This document shows positions 1 to 9,239 of a stretch of DNA of 64,000 bases, one piece after another (the first letter of the stretch is position 1; each line of letters starts with the position of its first letter). Under the pieces are notes generated by a model. That model searched no databases and was not told where the DNA came from. It saw nothing but the letters and a program-made list of their open reading frames with translations. The position numbers were made by a program, and so were the translations under genes. The stretch covers positions 1 through 64,000 of the forward strand of contig CAUZBP010000010.1 of the NCBI GenBank assembly GCA_963578105.1. Reading direction: 5' to 3'. This stretch comes from GCA-2718815 sp963578105 (GTDB taxonomy: Bacteria > Planctomycetota > Planctomycetia > Pirellulales > Pirellulaceae).

Positions 1-3000
1 GCCTCCTGCTGCGCCGGAGCGAAAGTTCCGCACGCATGTAACGTCCAGGATGACCGCGAGTCACCGTTGTCACCATTGTCACCATTGTCACCAGCGCAAC
101 TGTAGATTTCAAAACGACGCTGACCGCCGATTTCAGGTGAAATAGCCAACTGAACATGTCGCCTCACCCCCTCGGGCAAAAACATCGCCTGTTGAATGGA
201 AATATTCTCGAGTACGTGATTTCCCTCGCCAAAAACCTGTTGTGCGGCTACGAGCGCCTGCTCGATGTAAACCGCCGCGGGTGTCACCGGCGAACCCTGG
301 ACCTGATGATCAACCAAGTAAGCGGGTTTCTGACTACTGAGGTGAGCCTCGAACAGCATTGTATCCAAAGCCGTGGGCAAACGAGCGGTGATCAACGGGT
401 GCAGTTCCGAACCTGCGCGGACCACGGGAAGACCCTGACGGGTCACGGAATCACGATACCAGTACCTCGACCGCTCAAAAGGATATGTCGGCAATGCCAT
501 TCGTTGTCGATTCCAGAGAGCGTCAAAACCCGGCCAGTCGATGCGGACACCAAGCAAGTAGAGTTCGGCCAAACTCTTCAGAAGAACGCGCCATGGATCC
601 TGTCCTTTTCGCAAAGACGGCAGCCAGGCAACCTCCAACTGTGGCAGACATCGCTTACCCATTCCCAACAAACTGGCCGTCGGCCCAACCTCTAGAATCG
701 CATCCACTCCCTGGTCAGACAAACACCGCATACCATCGGCAAAGCGGACAGTGTTTCGAACGTGACTTCTCCAGTAACTCGCGTCCGGCGGCACATCGGT
801 GAATAGCTGACCCGTGAGATTCGAAACAATCGGAATGCGGGGGCGAGCAAACTCAAATTTGCCGGCAATCCTTTCGAACTCGTCCAACATCGGGTCCATG
901 AGCGGCGAGTGGAAGGCATGGGAGACGGACAGCGGCTGCGAATCAACTCCCATCTCCTGGAATCGCTGGACAAGCTGTTCCACGAAGGAAGTTTTACCTG
1001 AGATGACTGTATTCTGGGGACCATTAGCTGCGGCTATAGCAACGAATTCCTCGCAACCGGCCAATTCCTCGGTGACACGTTCCGGATCAGTGAACAGGAC
1101 TGCCATGGCACCGTCTTGGGGCAATTGCTGCATCAATCGAGCGCGGTGAGCTACCAATTGCATTCCAGCTTCCGGGGTCAGTACACCCGCTACACAGGCG
1201 GCAACGTATTCGCCCACACTGTGGCCCAATACAATACTCGGTTCGACACCCCAACTTCGCCACAGGCAAGCAAGTGCGTACTCGATTGCAAACAGAGCAG
1301 GCTGCGTGTAGGCCGTGTCGTGAAGACAAGTTTCATCACCATTTGACCGGTAGAGTACCTGCTGGAGAGAATCTCCCGTTGTGGCGCGGAAACTTTCGTC
1401 GAGCTCTTCGAAAGTTTCACGGAACGCCGAGTGCCGCTGAAAAAGTTCCCTGCCCATCCCCACATACTGAGACCCCTGGCCGGTAAACACCATCGCCACC
1501 TTGGCGCGCATGGCGATCCGGACTTGTCCAATTTGTACGCCTGCTTTCTGCTGGCCAGCGGCAGCACTTTGCAATCTGTCAAGCATCTGCTCGCGACCGT
1601 CAGCGGTAATCGCCAGGCGGTGGTTGAAGTCTGAGCGGCCGATGTTTGCCGAGTAACAGAAGTCAGGCAGTTCCACGGCGGTATGTGTTTTAAGAAATTC
1701 AAGGAACTGTCCGGCCTGAGTCTGGAGTGCGGTTTCTGTCTTGGCCGAAATCGTCAGCAAGTGTTGAGGCCGCTCGGCCTCAACTTGTTCGGCCGTAAAT
1801 TGCTGCGCCTCCTCAACCAATACGTGGGTGTTCGCTCCCCCAAAGCCGAATGAACTCACCCCGGCAATCCGAGGTTGGCCAGGTGATTCCCATTCTGTCA
1901 CCTCCGTGGGAATTTCCAGCCGTGTCCCTTCGAGATTAATGTTCGGATTCAGTTTTTCCAGGTGTAGCTGTCCCGGAATCCGGCGACGCTGGAGCATCAA
2001 TACCACTTTGATCAGGCCCGCAATTCCTGATACTGTTTCCAAATGCCCCACGTTGGCCTTTACCGATGTCACTCGACACGGAAGTTCGTCGGCCGAATGT
2101 CGCTGATAGACTTCAGCCAGAGCCTGCATCTCCAAGGGGTCTCCGAGTGGTGTCCCCGTCCCATGCGCCTCGATATAACTGACCTGCTCAGGAGCGAGGC
2201 CGGCTTGAGATAAAGCAGCGCGCAGGACACGCTGTTGCGACAACGCATTGGGAGCTGTGATACCGGAAGTCCGTCCGTCCTGGTTCACAGCGCTGGCTCG
2301 AATCACTGCCAAGACACTGTCGCCATCTCGTTGTGCATCAGTCAGACGCTTCAGGACCAGCATGCCACATCCCTCACCTCGCACATAACCGTTGGCAGAA
2401 GCGTCAAAGGGACGGCACTTACCGTCGACCGACAGCATGCGAGCACGGGAAAAAGCAATCGTGGTTTCCGGCGAAAGAATCATGTTGACAGCGCCAGCAA
2501 GCGCAGCGTCGCATTCGCGATTTCGCAACGACTGGAGGGCCAGATGCACACCAACAAGCCCCGACGAACAAGCCGTATCCACGGCAAAACTCGGACCACG
2601 AAAATCAAACACGTACGACAACCGGTTGGCAGCAATGCTCAAAGCATTTCCCGTTCCGGTGTAGGCCTCGATGTGGTCGTAGTAGTCACTGAATTGAGAA
2701 GGTATTTTCGAGTAGTCGGTACCCCCGATGCCAATAAACACGCCTGTCGACGAACCGCCCATTTTTTCGGGAGCCAAACAACCGTACTCCATCGCTTCCC
2801 ACGCCACCTCCAGCAACAACCTTTGCTGGGGATCCATGAAATTGGCTTCGCGAGGAGTGATGCCGAAGAACATCGGGTCAAACTGGTCAGGCCCGTCAAT
2901 CAAGCCTGCCCAGCGAGTGGACATTTTGCCGCTCTGTTCACCCGTGGGATCGTAGAATTGGTCAACCGCCCACCTTGACTCGGGAATTTCACCCGTAGCA

Positions 3001-3179
3001 TCGATACCTTCTTCGATGACTCTCCAGAAAGAACTGATGTCCGGCGCTCCTGGAAAGCGGCAAGACATTCCAACAATCGCAACCGGTTCAGCCGCTTCGG
3101 GACGACTTTTCAGACGCTGCTCGAGCAATCGACGTTTGGCTGGTGAAAGACCGGCCAGCCGCCGGGCTACTTCAGCCAT
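1..3179 (-). CDS. Type I modular polyketide synthase, KS-AT-DH, partial (C-terminus outside window)
   Basis: An open frame of 1059 codons reads from the ATG at 3179 off the left edge without a stop. The N-terminal 30 residues are a short basic helix (LSPAKRRLLEQRL) of the docking type. The ketosynthase follows with Cys204 in DTACSSG, His339 in EAHGTGTPLGDP and His379 in KANVGHLE, the full catalytic triad. The acyltransferase has the nucleophile Ser654 in GHSVGEY and a HAFH motif, which in this family usually goes with malonyl-CoA. The last part is a dehydratase: HQVQGSPVTP gives the HxxxGxxxxP motif with catalytic His958. Ketoreductase, carrier and release domains, if any, lie beyond the edge. 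The start overlaps the stop of the upstream acyl-AMP ligase by 8 bases, so the two are translationally coupled and the ligase's carrier domain should hand its acyl chain to this ketosynthase. The product is unknown. Confidence 0.93.
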   Translation of the reverse strand, partial: MAEVARRLAGLSPAKRRLLEQRLKSRPEAAEPVAIVGMSCRFPGAPDISSFWRVIEEGIDATGEIPESRWAVDQFYDPTGEQSGKMSTRWAGLIDGPDQFDPMFFGITPREANFMDPQQRLLLEVAWEAMEYGCLAPEKMGGSSTGVFIGIGGTDYSKIPSQFSDYYDHIEAYTGTGNALSIAANRLSYVFDFRGPSFAVDTACSSGLVGVHLALQSLRNRECDAALAGAVNMILSPETTIAFSRARMLSVDGKCRPFDASANGYVRGEGCGMLVLKRLTDAQRDGDSVLAVIRASAVNQDGRTSGITAPNALSQQRVLRAALSQAGLAPEQVSYIEAHGTGTPLGDPLEMQALAEVYQRHSADELPCRVTSVKANVGHLETVSGIAGLIKVVLMLQRRRIPGQLHLEKLNPNINLEGTRLEIPTEVTEWESPGQPRIAGVSSFGFGGANTHVLVEEAQQFTAEQVEAERPQHLLTISAKTETALQTQAGQFLEFLKTHTAVELPDFCYSANIGRSDFNHRLAITADGREQMLDRLQSAAAGQQKAGVQIGQVRIAMRAKVAMVFTGQGSQYVGMGRELFQRHSAFRETFEELDESFRATTGDSLQQVLYRSNGDETCLHDTAYTQPALFAIEYALACLWRSWGVEPSIVLGHSVGEYVAACVAGVLTPEAGMQLVAHRARLMQQLPQDGAMAVLFTDPERVTEELAGCEEFVAIAAANGPQNTVISGKTSFVEQLVQRFQEMGVDSQPLSVSHAFHSPLMDPMLDEFERIAGKFEFARPRIPIVSNLTGQLFTDVPPDASYWRSHVRNTVRFADGMRCLSDQGVDAILEVGPTASLLGMGKRCLPQLEVAWLPSLRKGQDPWRVLLKSLAELYLLGVRIDWPGFDALWNRQRMALPTYPFERSRYWYRDSVTRQGLPVVRAGSELHPLITARLPTALDTMLFEAHLSSQKPAYLVDHQVQGSPVTPAAVYIEQALVAAQQVFGEGNHVLENISIQQAMFLPEGVRRHVQLAISPEIGGQRRFEIYSCAGDNGDNGDNGDSRSSWTLHACGTFAPAQQE
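59..95 (+). repeat. In-frame 9-bp tandem repeat inside the PKS dehydratase
   Basis: Three and a part copies of a nine-base unit (tcaccattg and one variant) run from about position 61 to 94. Read on the minus strand in the PKS frame they encode Gly-Asp-Asn repeated three times then Gly-Asp. Being a multiple of three, copy-number change would keep the frame. Confidence 0.8.
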
Positions 3180-5541
3180 GCCTGCTCTCTACGACGGAAT
3201 CTTCTTGTTCCGCCAGCAGAATCTCGACTTCCTCTTCAGTCAGGTCCTCGACTTCACCCAACAACCGGTCGAAATCCATCTCCAGCCGGGATGCAACCGC
3301 CTCGGTCGGGGGCGCTCCCTGTTCCGGCAAACCTGCCACTTCCTGTACCAAATAACCGGCCATGGATGCCGACGTGGGATAGTTCCAGGCAACCGTCGTG
3401 GTGACATGAACACCAAGCCAGTCTTCAATGTCCTGGCTCATCTCGACAGCTGTTAAGGAGTCTAGCCCGTATTCGGCAAAGGGCTTATCAGGTTGAATCT
3501 GATCACGGGAAACGCTCGCCCGCTTTTCAAGCCAATCCATCAACCAGATTTCAATGCGCTCCGATAATCGATCTCTTTCATCAGCTGTCAGGGGCTGGTC
3601 CCCTAGTTGCAAAGGAACCGTTTTCAGCCCACTCGTCAATCTGGCAGCCGTTTCGCCATCGTGGTTCGAGGAAGCAGCCCCCTGGGCCTTCTGTCGACCG
3701 TTACCGTTCACCGTTGCAGCCGCCAGCACCGGTGGTGTCGATTTCTCTGAAGCCTCGTCCGCAGTGTGTCCAAGTGACGTTTCGTTCTTCCAGAATTCCA
3801 GAACTCGCAATGCACCCTCAAGATACTGCTGCCGACAAAGTGATCTCTGAACTTTTCCGCTGGTTGTCATGGGAAGACTTACCTGGCGAATCAGAACAAT
3901 GGCATGAGGATCAACCTCGTGCTCATCAATGATAACGCGACGTACCTGGCGGACGACTTCACTCAAATCCGTACGTCGGAAAGCGCGGTCGATTTCGTGG
4001 ACCACGACTAACCGTTCTTCGCCCGAACCTCTAAGCGAAAAAGCCGCTCCCGCATCATTTCGCAAACTGGGATGGGCCCGCGCAACTGATTTTTCGATAT
4101 CTTGTGGATAAAGATTGCGACCCCGAATGATGATCACCTCTTTGACACGACCGGTGACAAATAACTGGCCTTCCTGAAAAAATCCCAGGTCTCCCGTGCG
4201 CAGAAAGGCACCATCGTCCGCACCCTGCAAGTAAGCGTTAAACACTTCTGTCGTTTCCTCGGGCCGATCCCAGTAACCCGCTGCAATACTGGGACTCTGT
4301 AACCAGATTTCACCAACTTCATCTGCATCACAACGCAAACGGCTCTCCGGATTCACAATCTCAATGCGTTGTTCCAAACGACTGGACCCACAACCGACCA
4401 ACTTCACCACTTCGTTGGCACCAGCACCATTGGCGTCCATGACACGATGTTGAGCCAACGCAGTCCGAAGATAACGCTTTACCACAGGTGACGCAGGTCC
4501 GTCACCGCCCGCGGCCAGCAAAGTCGATTCAGCCAACCCATAGCATGGATAAAACGCCTCGGGGCGGAATCCGCAAGTCTCAAATTTTGCAGCAAACTGT
4601 TCCAAGGTCTCAGGACGAATAGGTTCCGCACCACAAAATCCCACCTTCCAGGAACTGAGATCGAGGTCAGCCATTTGCTCTTCAGTGATCTTCTGCACGC
4701 AGAGATCATAGGCAAAGTTGGGGGCACCACTGACCCGTGCCCGCTGTTGGGATATGGCCTCTAGCCACCGTGCAGGCCGCCGCAAGAAATCATTGGGTGA
4801 CATGAGCAAACTCTGTCCACCGACGTACATCGATGTGAGAATCCCGCCAATCAACCCCATGTCGTGGTAGGCTGGTAGCCAGAACACTCCCTTTCCGGCA
4901 TTCGTATCGTTCCGATGATTAAACTCAAGATGAAATCCCCGCCGGATCACTTCCAGATTGTGAAGCACATTCCCGTGCTGAACCATGACTCCTTTTGGAT
5001 CATCCGTCGAACCCGAGGTGTACTGCAGGAAAAGAACATCATCAGAATCGATCCGCGCCGGCTGCCAAAGATCGGCAAGGTCCATGTCGAGTTCATCGAC
5101 GTTGATCCAATCCAGATTCACTAGCTCCGAAGTCTCTCGAGCAGTTTCCACCAGCTCAAACGTCTTCGATTCCGTCAGCACCACCACCGCACGAGCGTCA
5201 TTCGCAATGGCAGAAAGCCGCGGCATCGGACGGTGTGGCTTCGGATAACAGGAGGGCACCGCCAAGCAACGGGCATATGCACATCCAAAAAATGCCCTGA
5301 CAAAATCCAGCCCCGCTGGGAATAAAAGCAAAGCACGATCACCAGGGTTCGTCACTTCTGCCAGGCGCACCGCCAAGGCTCGGGCAGCCTGGTCGAGTTC
5401 GCCATAGGTAACACTCTGGTCGCCTTCATCTTCGACACGAAAAGTGTACGCTACTTGGTTCGGAGACCAAGCAGCTCGCAAGCGCAGCAAATCCACCAAA
5501 TTGGTAGTACGAGCCGGATTATCAGCCACCAAATCAATCAT
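3172..5541 (-). CDS. Fatty acyl-AMP ligase (FAAL) fused to acyl carrier protein
   Basis: This 789-residue protein activates a fatty acid as acyl-AMP and loads it on its own carrier domain, starting polyketide extension. Adenylation-domain signatures appear in order: YTSGSTDDPKGV, the FAAL-typical YHDMGLIGG, FCGAEPIRPETL, YGLAEST, and RTGDLGF. Residues about 1-575 form the ligase, about 650-735 a phosphopantetheine-binding carrier with attachment Ser695 in GLDSLTAVEM. The last 50 residues are acidic (EDLTEEEVEILLAEQ), like C-terminal docking tails. A lone FAAL is near 580 residues, so the fusion explains the length. The ATG at 5541 is chosen because the adenylation fold begins directly after it; no clear Shine-Dalgarno precedes it. 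The stop overlaps the PKS start by 8 bases. A FAAL rather than a CoA ligase is inferred from the motif style and carrier fusion. Confidence 0.93.
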   Translation of the reverse strand: MIDLVADNPARTTNLVDLLRLRAAWSPNQVAYTFRVEDEGDQSVTYGELDQAARALAVRLAEVTNPGDRALLLFPAGLDFVRAFFGCAYARCLAVPSCYPKPHRPMPRLSAIANDARAVVVLTESKTFELVETARETSELVNLDWINVDELDMDLADLWQPARIDSDDVLFLQYTSGSTDDPKGVMVQHGNVLHNLEVIRRGFHLEFNHRNDTNAGKGVFWLPAYHDMGLIGGILTSMYVGGQSLLMSPNDFLRRPARWLEAISQQRARVSGAPNFAYDLCVQKITEEQMADLDLSSWKVGFCGAEPIRPETLEQFAAKFETCGFRPEAFYPCYGLAESTLLAAGGDGPASPVVKRYLRTALAQHRVMDANGAGANEVVKLVGCGSSRLEQRIEIVNPESRLRCDADEVGEIWLQSPSIAAGYWDRPEETTEVFNAYLQGADDGAFLRTGDLGFFQEGQLFVTGRVKEVIIIRGRNLYPQDIEKSVARAHPSLRNDAGAAFSLRGSGEERLVVVHEIDRAFRRTDLSEVVRQVRRVIIDEHEVDPHAIVLIRQVSLPMTTSGKVQRSLCRQQYLEGALRVLEFWKNETSLGHTADEASEKSTPPVLAAATVNGNGRQKAQGAASSNHDGETAARLTSGLKTVPLQLGDQPLTADERDRLSERIEIWLMDWLEKRASVSRDQIQPDKPFAEYGLDSLTAVEMSQDIEDWLGVHVTTTVAWNYPTSASMAGYLVQEVAGLPEQGAPPTEAVASRLEMDFDRLLGEVEDLTEEEVEILLAEQEDSVVESRHG

Positions 5542-5979
5542 CTTGGCTCAGCAGTTCGGGGGGATGTCAGGCGAGGCGAGGTGAGGCGGGGCGGGGCGGA
5601 AGGATTTTTGCAGTGGACAGCGGCAGGATGTCATCGACGTTTCAGACGCCGGTCTCTCCTGTCACAGGCGGCATCTCCGATCCAAGTTGTCAGACCATCC
5701 TCTTTGATCCAGTTTATCTGGCTCATCTTGGACGTGCAACCGGGCCTCTCGTTACGGACACACAGTGGCTAGCTGATTAAGATCAAATGGTCATTTTAAG
5801 CTGTCTCAAAACAACGTCGACCGTCTAAATGATGCCAGAACCACTTCAGGATTTATATGGTTTCGCGTTAAGTTTTTGGCATCCAATACGTTAAAACAAT
5901 TAGCAGGGCTCTTTCTGTGGATTGTAAAGGGCCTGTTGAAAACACTTTACAACGACACAGGCAAGGTTACCATTGCGAC
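5542..5979. promoter_or_regulatory. Divergent intergenic region between FAAL-PKS and PPTase
   Basis: This 438-base gap must hold the promoters of the two divergent transcripts. I see no convincing -35/-10 pair. It contains a pentanucleotide repeat close to the FAAL start (separate entry) and AT-richer sequence around 5770-5910. A GTG at 5917 would extend the transferase by 21 residues and shorten the gap. Confidence 0.5.
5570..5599 (+). repeat. Six-copy pentanucleotide tandem repeat in FAAL leader
   Basis: Six contiguous five-base units of the form ggcgR (with one ggtga variant) run from 5570 to 5599, giving a G-rich plus strand and C-rich minus strand. They start 28 bases upstream of the FAAL start codon, in what should be the untranslated leader of the FAAL-PKS transcript. 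The G pairs could form a two-tetrad quadruplex on the plus strand. Confidence 0.85.
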
Positions 5980-6726
5980 ATGACATCAAACTGCACATGG
6001 CCGCGGGGACCCGTCTCCCCCGAACTTGCCGAAAATTCTTTGCACGTCTGGTGCGTGTCGCTTGAAGTCGACGAAACGCGTCTCCATAGCCTGAAAGGCC
6101 TGTTGTCAGAAGACGAACTATCGCAAGCGGAAAGTTACCATTTCGAAAGGCACCGCAGACGTTATATCGCTTGCAGGGGCCAGCTGCGCAAAATCCTTGC
6201 CGGGTACATCCAATGTTCGACAACAAATATCGAATTCCAGTATGGTGACAGGGGGAAACCAGATTTGGCAGCAGGGCAAACTACGTCGAAAACAAAGTTT
6301 AACGTTTCCAAGTCGGAAGAGTTGGCCTTGATTGCGGTCACGAATGCTGGCCACGTCGGGATCGACATCGAACACCTGCGGCCCGTATCAGATGCAGCGA
6401 AGCTGGCACGACGATACTTCGCTGCACCCGAAGTAGAAACTTTGCTGAGTGCCCCAAATTCCTTACACGAAAGAATCTTTCTCGAAATCTGGACTCGCAA
6501 GGAAGCCTTTATTAAGGCCACCGGACAAGGTCTTTCTTATCCGTTGAATCAATTCGCTGTCTCGGCAGCTCACACGGACCCCGTGGTCACGGTAAAATTC
6601 CTCCAAGATTCTGCAAAATCAGAACATTGGCACTTAACTAATATCTCCCCAAAAAAAGATGTTCTCGCTGCCGTAGCTGTGTGCGGCACATCCCCTCAGA
6701 TTACTTGTTGGCGATGTCCAAATTGA
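5980..6726 (+). CDS. Sfp-type 4'-phosphopantetheinyl transferase
   Basis: The protein (about 248 residues) transfers phosphopantetheine from CoA to the carrier serine of synthases. Family hallmarks are GIDIEHLRPV, where the acidic residues bind magnesium, and WTRKEAFIKATGQGL, the KEA motif. The ATG at 5980 gives a normal Sfp length; a GTG at 5917 in the same frame would add 21 residues (MDCKGPVEN...), and neither has a strong ribosome site. It is divergent from the FAAL-PKS pair and is the natural activator of the FAAL carrier (Ser695) and PKS carriers. A housekeeping AcpS-like role is less likely because Sfp-type enzymes are usually tied to secondary metabolism. Confidence 0.93.
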   Translation: MTSNCTWPRGPVSPELAENSLHVWCVSLEVDETRLHSLKGLLSEDELSQAESYHFERHRRRYIACRGQLRKILAGYIQCSTTNIEFQYGDRGKPDLAAGQTTSKTKFNVSKSEELALIAVTNAGHVGIDIEHLRPVSDAAKLARRYFAAPEVETLLSAPNSLHERIFLEIWTRKEAFIKATGQGLSYPLNQFAVSAAHTDPVVTVKFLQDSAKSEHWHLTNISPKKDVLAAVAVCGTSPQITCWRCPN

Positions 6727-6947
6727 AATGTCACTCCGGCTCTGCTCGTGACAGCTTTGGAACAAATGGCTTCCACGGTCTCTCAACATTGGAATCAAAT
6801 GTGGCGGTTGATTCCAGAACAAGAGTTGCCTCATTGCTCGTATCCCTCCTGAAGTTCATAATTCGAATAGTCCACAGACTTGTTCACCCCGGTCTGGCGG
6901 ATTAATTTTCGAAGCTGAATTGATCCCGACGACCAAAGGCCCACCCC

Positions 6948-9239
6948 ATGAAAGAGTCCAATTTCTTTCGCTGGTCTCTGCTCGCCTTGTCACTGATGGC
7001 GATTTCGGCACCGTTTCTCATTCATGGAATGTTTCAAGGTGCCGCTGAAATGCGGAACTCGCCCATCCGTTGGATTCCGAAATCGTTTGAGCAGCGGGCC
7101 ACCTATGACTGGTTCACAGATCGTTTTCAACTACCTGAATATGTGATTATCAGCTGGCCAGGTTGTACGATCGATGACCAGCGTTTGCAAACCTTTGCCG
7201 ATGCTGTCGAGCAGGACCCAAATGGGCCCGGTAGTTCCGAGCCGTGGTTTGACAGTGTGATGACAGGATACGAGACCATCCAGTCACTGCAGGATGCTCC
7301 ACTTTATTTACCTCGCAATCGCGCCGTGAAGCGGATGCGAGGTATTTTGGTTGGACCCGACGGGGAAATCAGCTGTGCCGTGGTGGGACTCACGGAACTT
7401 GGAACTCGTAAAAACCAACGGACATTCAAACGTCTCCTAGATATCACAAGTCGTGCACTGAACATTCACTCCGATTCTGTGTACCTGGCCGGCTCCCCCA
7501 TCGACGGCGTGGCCATCGATGTGGCCAGTGCGAATTCAGTCCGGACTTTCATGTTGCCTTCGACACTGTTGGTACTTTTACTTTGCCGCTGGTGCCTTCG
7601 GAGTTGGCCTCTGACGTTTGCTGTGCTTGTCACTGCCTTGTTTGGTCAGGCCCTGGTTCTATCAGCCGTCTACTTTGCGAAGATCTACTTTGCGAACATG
7701 ACGATGAACGCCGTACTTACGGTGATGGCGCCCCTGGTGTTTGTCTTGACGGTTTCCGCCGGCATTCACCTCGTCAACTATTATCACGACGAGGTACAAC
7801 TCAAAGGAATTTCCGGCGCAGCTCAAAGAGCATTGATTAATGGATGGGCTCCCTGCGTCCTGGCCGCCTTGACGACAGCAATCGGCCTATTATCACTGAC
7901 CGTAAGCCAAATCATCCCGGTCAAACATTTCGGAATCTTTGCCAGCCTCGGTCTCGTCTCAACCACCACCCTGTTGTTTGTGGTCTTGCCTGGCACGATG
8001 GTTCGCTGGCCGGTTACGGTTCTCACCGACAACCACGCAAACGGGGGCCGAAGCAACGCCTTTTTCGACGGATTTGCATCGTTCATTGCTCGGTTCTGGC
8101 CCTGGATCACCTTGCTCTGTGTTGGCTGGATGGCCGCATCTGTCTTTGGGCTGTGGCACATCAAAACCTCGGTCAAAGTGCTCAGCATGCTGGGACCCGA
8201 AAGCCGCACGGTCCGAGACTACCATTGGATGGAAGACCATGTTGGCCCCATGGTCCCGCTCGAGATTGTCTTAAAGTTCCCTCAGAATTCGCAGTTGGAC
8301 CTGTTGGAAAAAATGACACTCATTCGCGGTGCACAGATGTCACTGGAAAAAATCAAAAACATCGATGGAACCATGTCAGCAGCTTCATTTTTTCCGCCGA
8401 TCCCGTCCAAAGGCGGTTTAAGAACCGCACGACGCGCCGTTTTGTTGAAGCAACTGAAAAAAGAGCAACAACAGTTGATCGACCGGCATTTCCTCCACGG
8501 ATTGGATTCAGAGGAACAGTCTTGGCGCATCAGCGCGCGCGCTCCGGCCGTCGGTGATCTGGATTACGGAAAATTTCTCGACGAATTGAAGTCCCGCGTC
8601 GAACCCGCCCTGGAGGCCTACAACAAGAAAACGGGCTACAACATCGGGGTGATCTACACGGGTGTCATGCCCCTGGTTTACAACGTCCAGCGAGCAATGC
8701 TTTCCGATCTGATCTACAGCTACCTGACAGCCCTCTGCCTGGTAGGGATTTTGATGATCGTCGTTCTAAAAAGTCCGCTCGCAGGTTTTCTCACCATGCT
8801 GCCCAACATGTTTCCTACCTTCATTCTGTTCGGTGCCATGGGTTGGCTGGAACGCCCGGTCGATATTGGATCCATGATGAGTGCCAGCGTTGCCCTGGGA
8901 ATCGCTGTCGATGGGACGCTGCACTTCTTGAACTGGTTTCGGAAAGAAACGCAGGCTGGTTGTTCACGAGTGGAAGCGGTTAGTCGCACTTTCCGGCACT
9001 GCGCCCGGTCGATTACACAAACAACCTTCGTTTGTGGACTAGGGCTGTTGGTTTATGCTTTCAGCGAGTTCGTACCAACCCGGCGTTTCGCCTTCATGAT
9101 GTTCGCACTGCTTATGGCTGCCTGGATCGGTGACCTCTTACTGCTACCGGCTTTGCTGATCAGCCCGCTGGGAAAATGGTTTGTTGGCCGCAAACGCAAC
9201 CACTCTTCAGAACTCGAGAGTCCGGACGCAACAACTTGA
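6948..9239 (+). CDS. RND-superfamily exporter (MMPL-like)
   Basis: A 763-residue membrane protein with the two-half RND plan: an N-terminal membrane helix (residues about 8-28), a soluble domain, a block of helices (about 190-350, including MNAVLTVMAPLVFVL), a helix near 380-400, a second soluble domain (about 400-570) and a final helix block (about 575-745). GIAVDGTLHFLNWF in the second block resembles the charged transmembrane-4 motif of MMPL/COG1033 proteins. It follows the transferase by 221 bases on the same strand. In mycobacteria, MmpL proteins export lipids made by FAAL/PKS pairs; the same role here for the neighbouring product is inference from position. Confidence 0.85.
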   Translation: MKESNFFRWSLLALSLMAISAPFLIHGMFQGAAEMRNSPIRWIPKSFEQRATYDWFTDRFQLPEYVIISWPGCTIDDQRLQTFADAVEQDPNGPGSSEPWFDSVMTGYETIQSLQDAPLYLPRNRAVKRMRGILVGPDGEISCAVVGLTELGTRKNQRTFKRLLDITSRALNIHSDSVYLAGSPIDGVAIDVASANSVRTFMLPSTLLVLLLCRWCLRSWPLTFAVLVTALFGQALVLSAVYFAKIYFANMTMNAVLTVMAPLVFVLTVSAGIHLVNYYHDEVQLKGISGAAQRALINGWAPCVLAALTTAIGLLSLTVSQIIPVKHFGIFASLGLVSTTTLLFVVLPGTMVRWPVTVLTDNHANGGRSNAFFDGFASFIARFWPWITLLCVGWMAASVFGLWHIKTSVKVLSMLGPESRTVRDYHWMEDHVGPMVPLEIVLKFPQNSQLDLLEKMTLIRGAQMSLEKIKNIDGTMSAASFFPPIPSKGGLRTARRAVLLKQLKKEQQQLIDRHFLHGLDSEEQSWRISARAPAVGDLDYGKFLDELKSRVEPALEAYNKKTGYNIGVIYTGVMPLVYNVQRAMLSDLIYSYLTALCLVGILMIVVLKSPLAGFLTMLPNMFPTFILFGAMGWLERPVDIGSMMSASVALGIAVDGTLHFLNWFRKETQAGCSRVEAVSRTFRHCARSITQTTFVCGLGLLVYAFSEFVPTRRFAFMMFALLMAAWIGDLLLLPALLISPLGKWFVGRKRNHSSELESPDATT

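Noticed and set aside
2235..2978. A 247-codon plus-strand frame
   Set aside because: It lies fully inside the PKS ketosynthase region on the other strand, where the minus frame has all catalytic motifs.
7844..8557. A 237-codon plus-strand frame inside the RND exporter
   Set aside because: Out of frame with clear membrane-protein coding sequence; composition is Arg/Pro/His-rich and lacks motifs.
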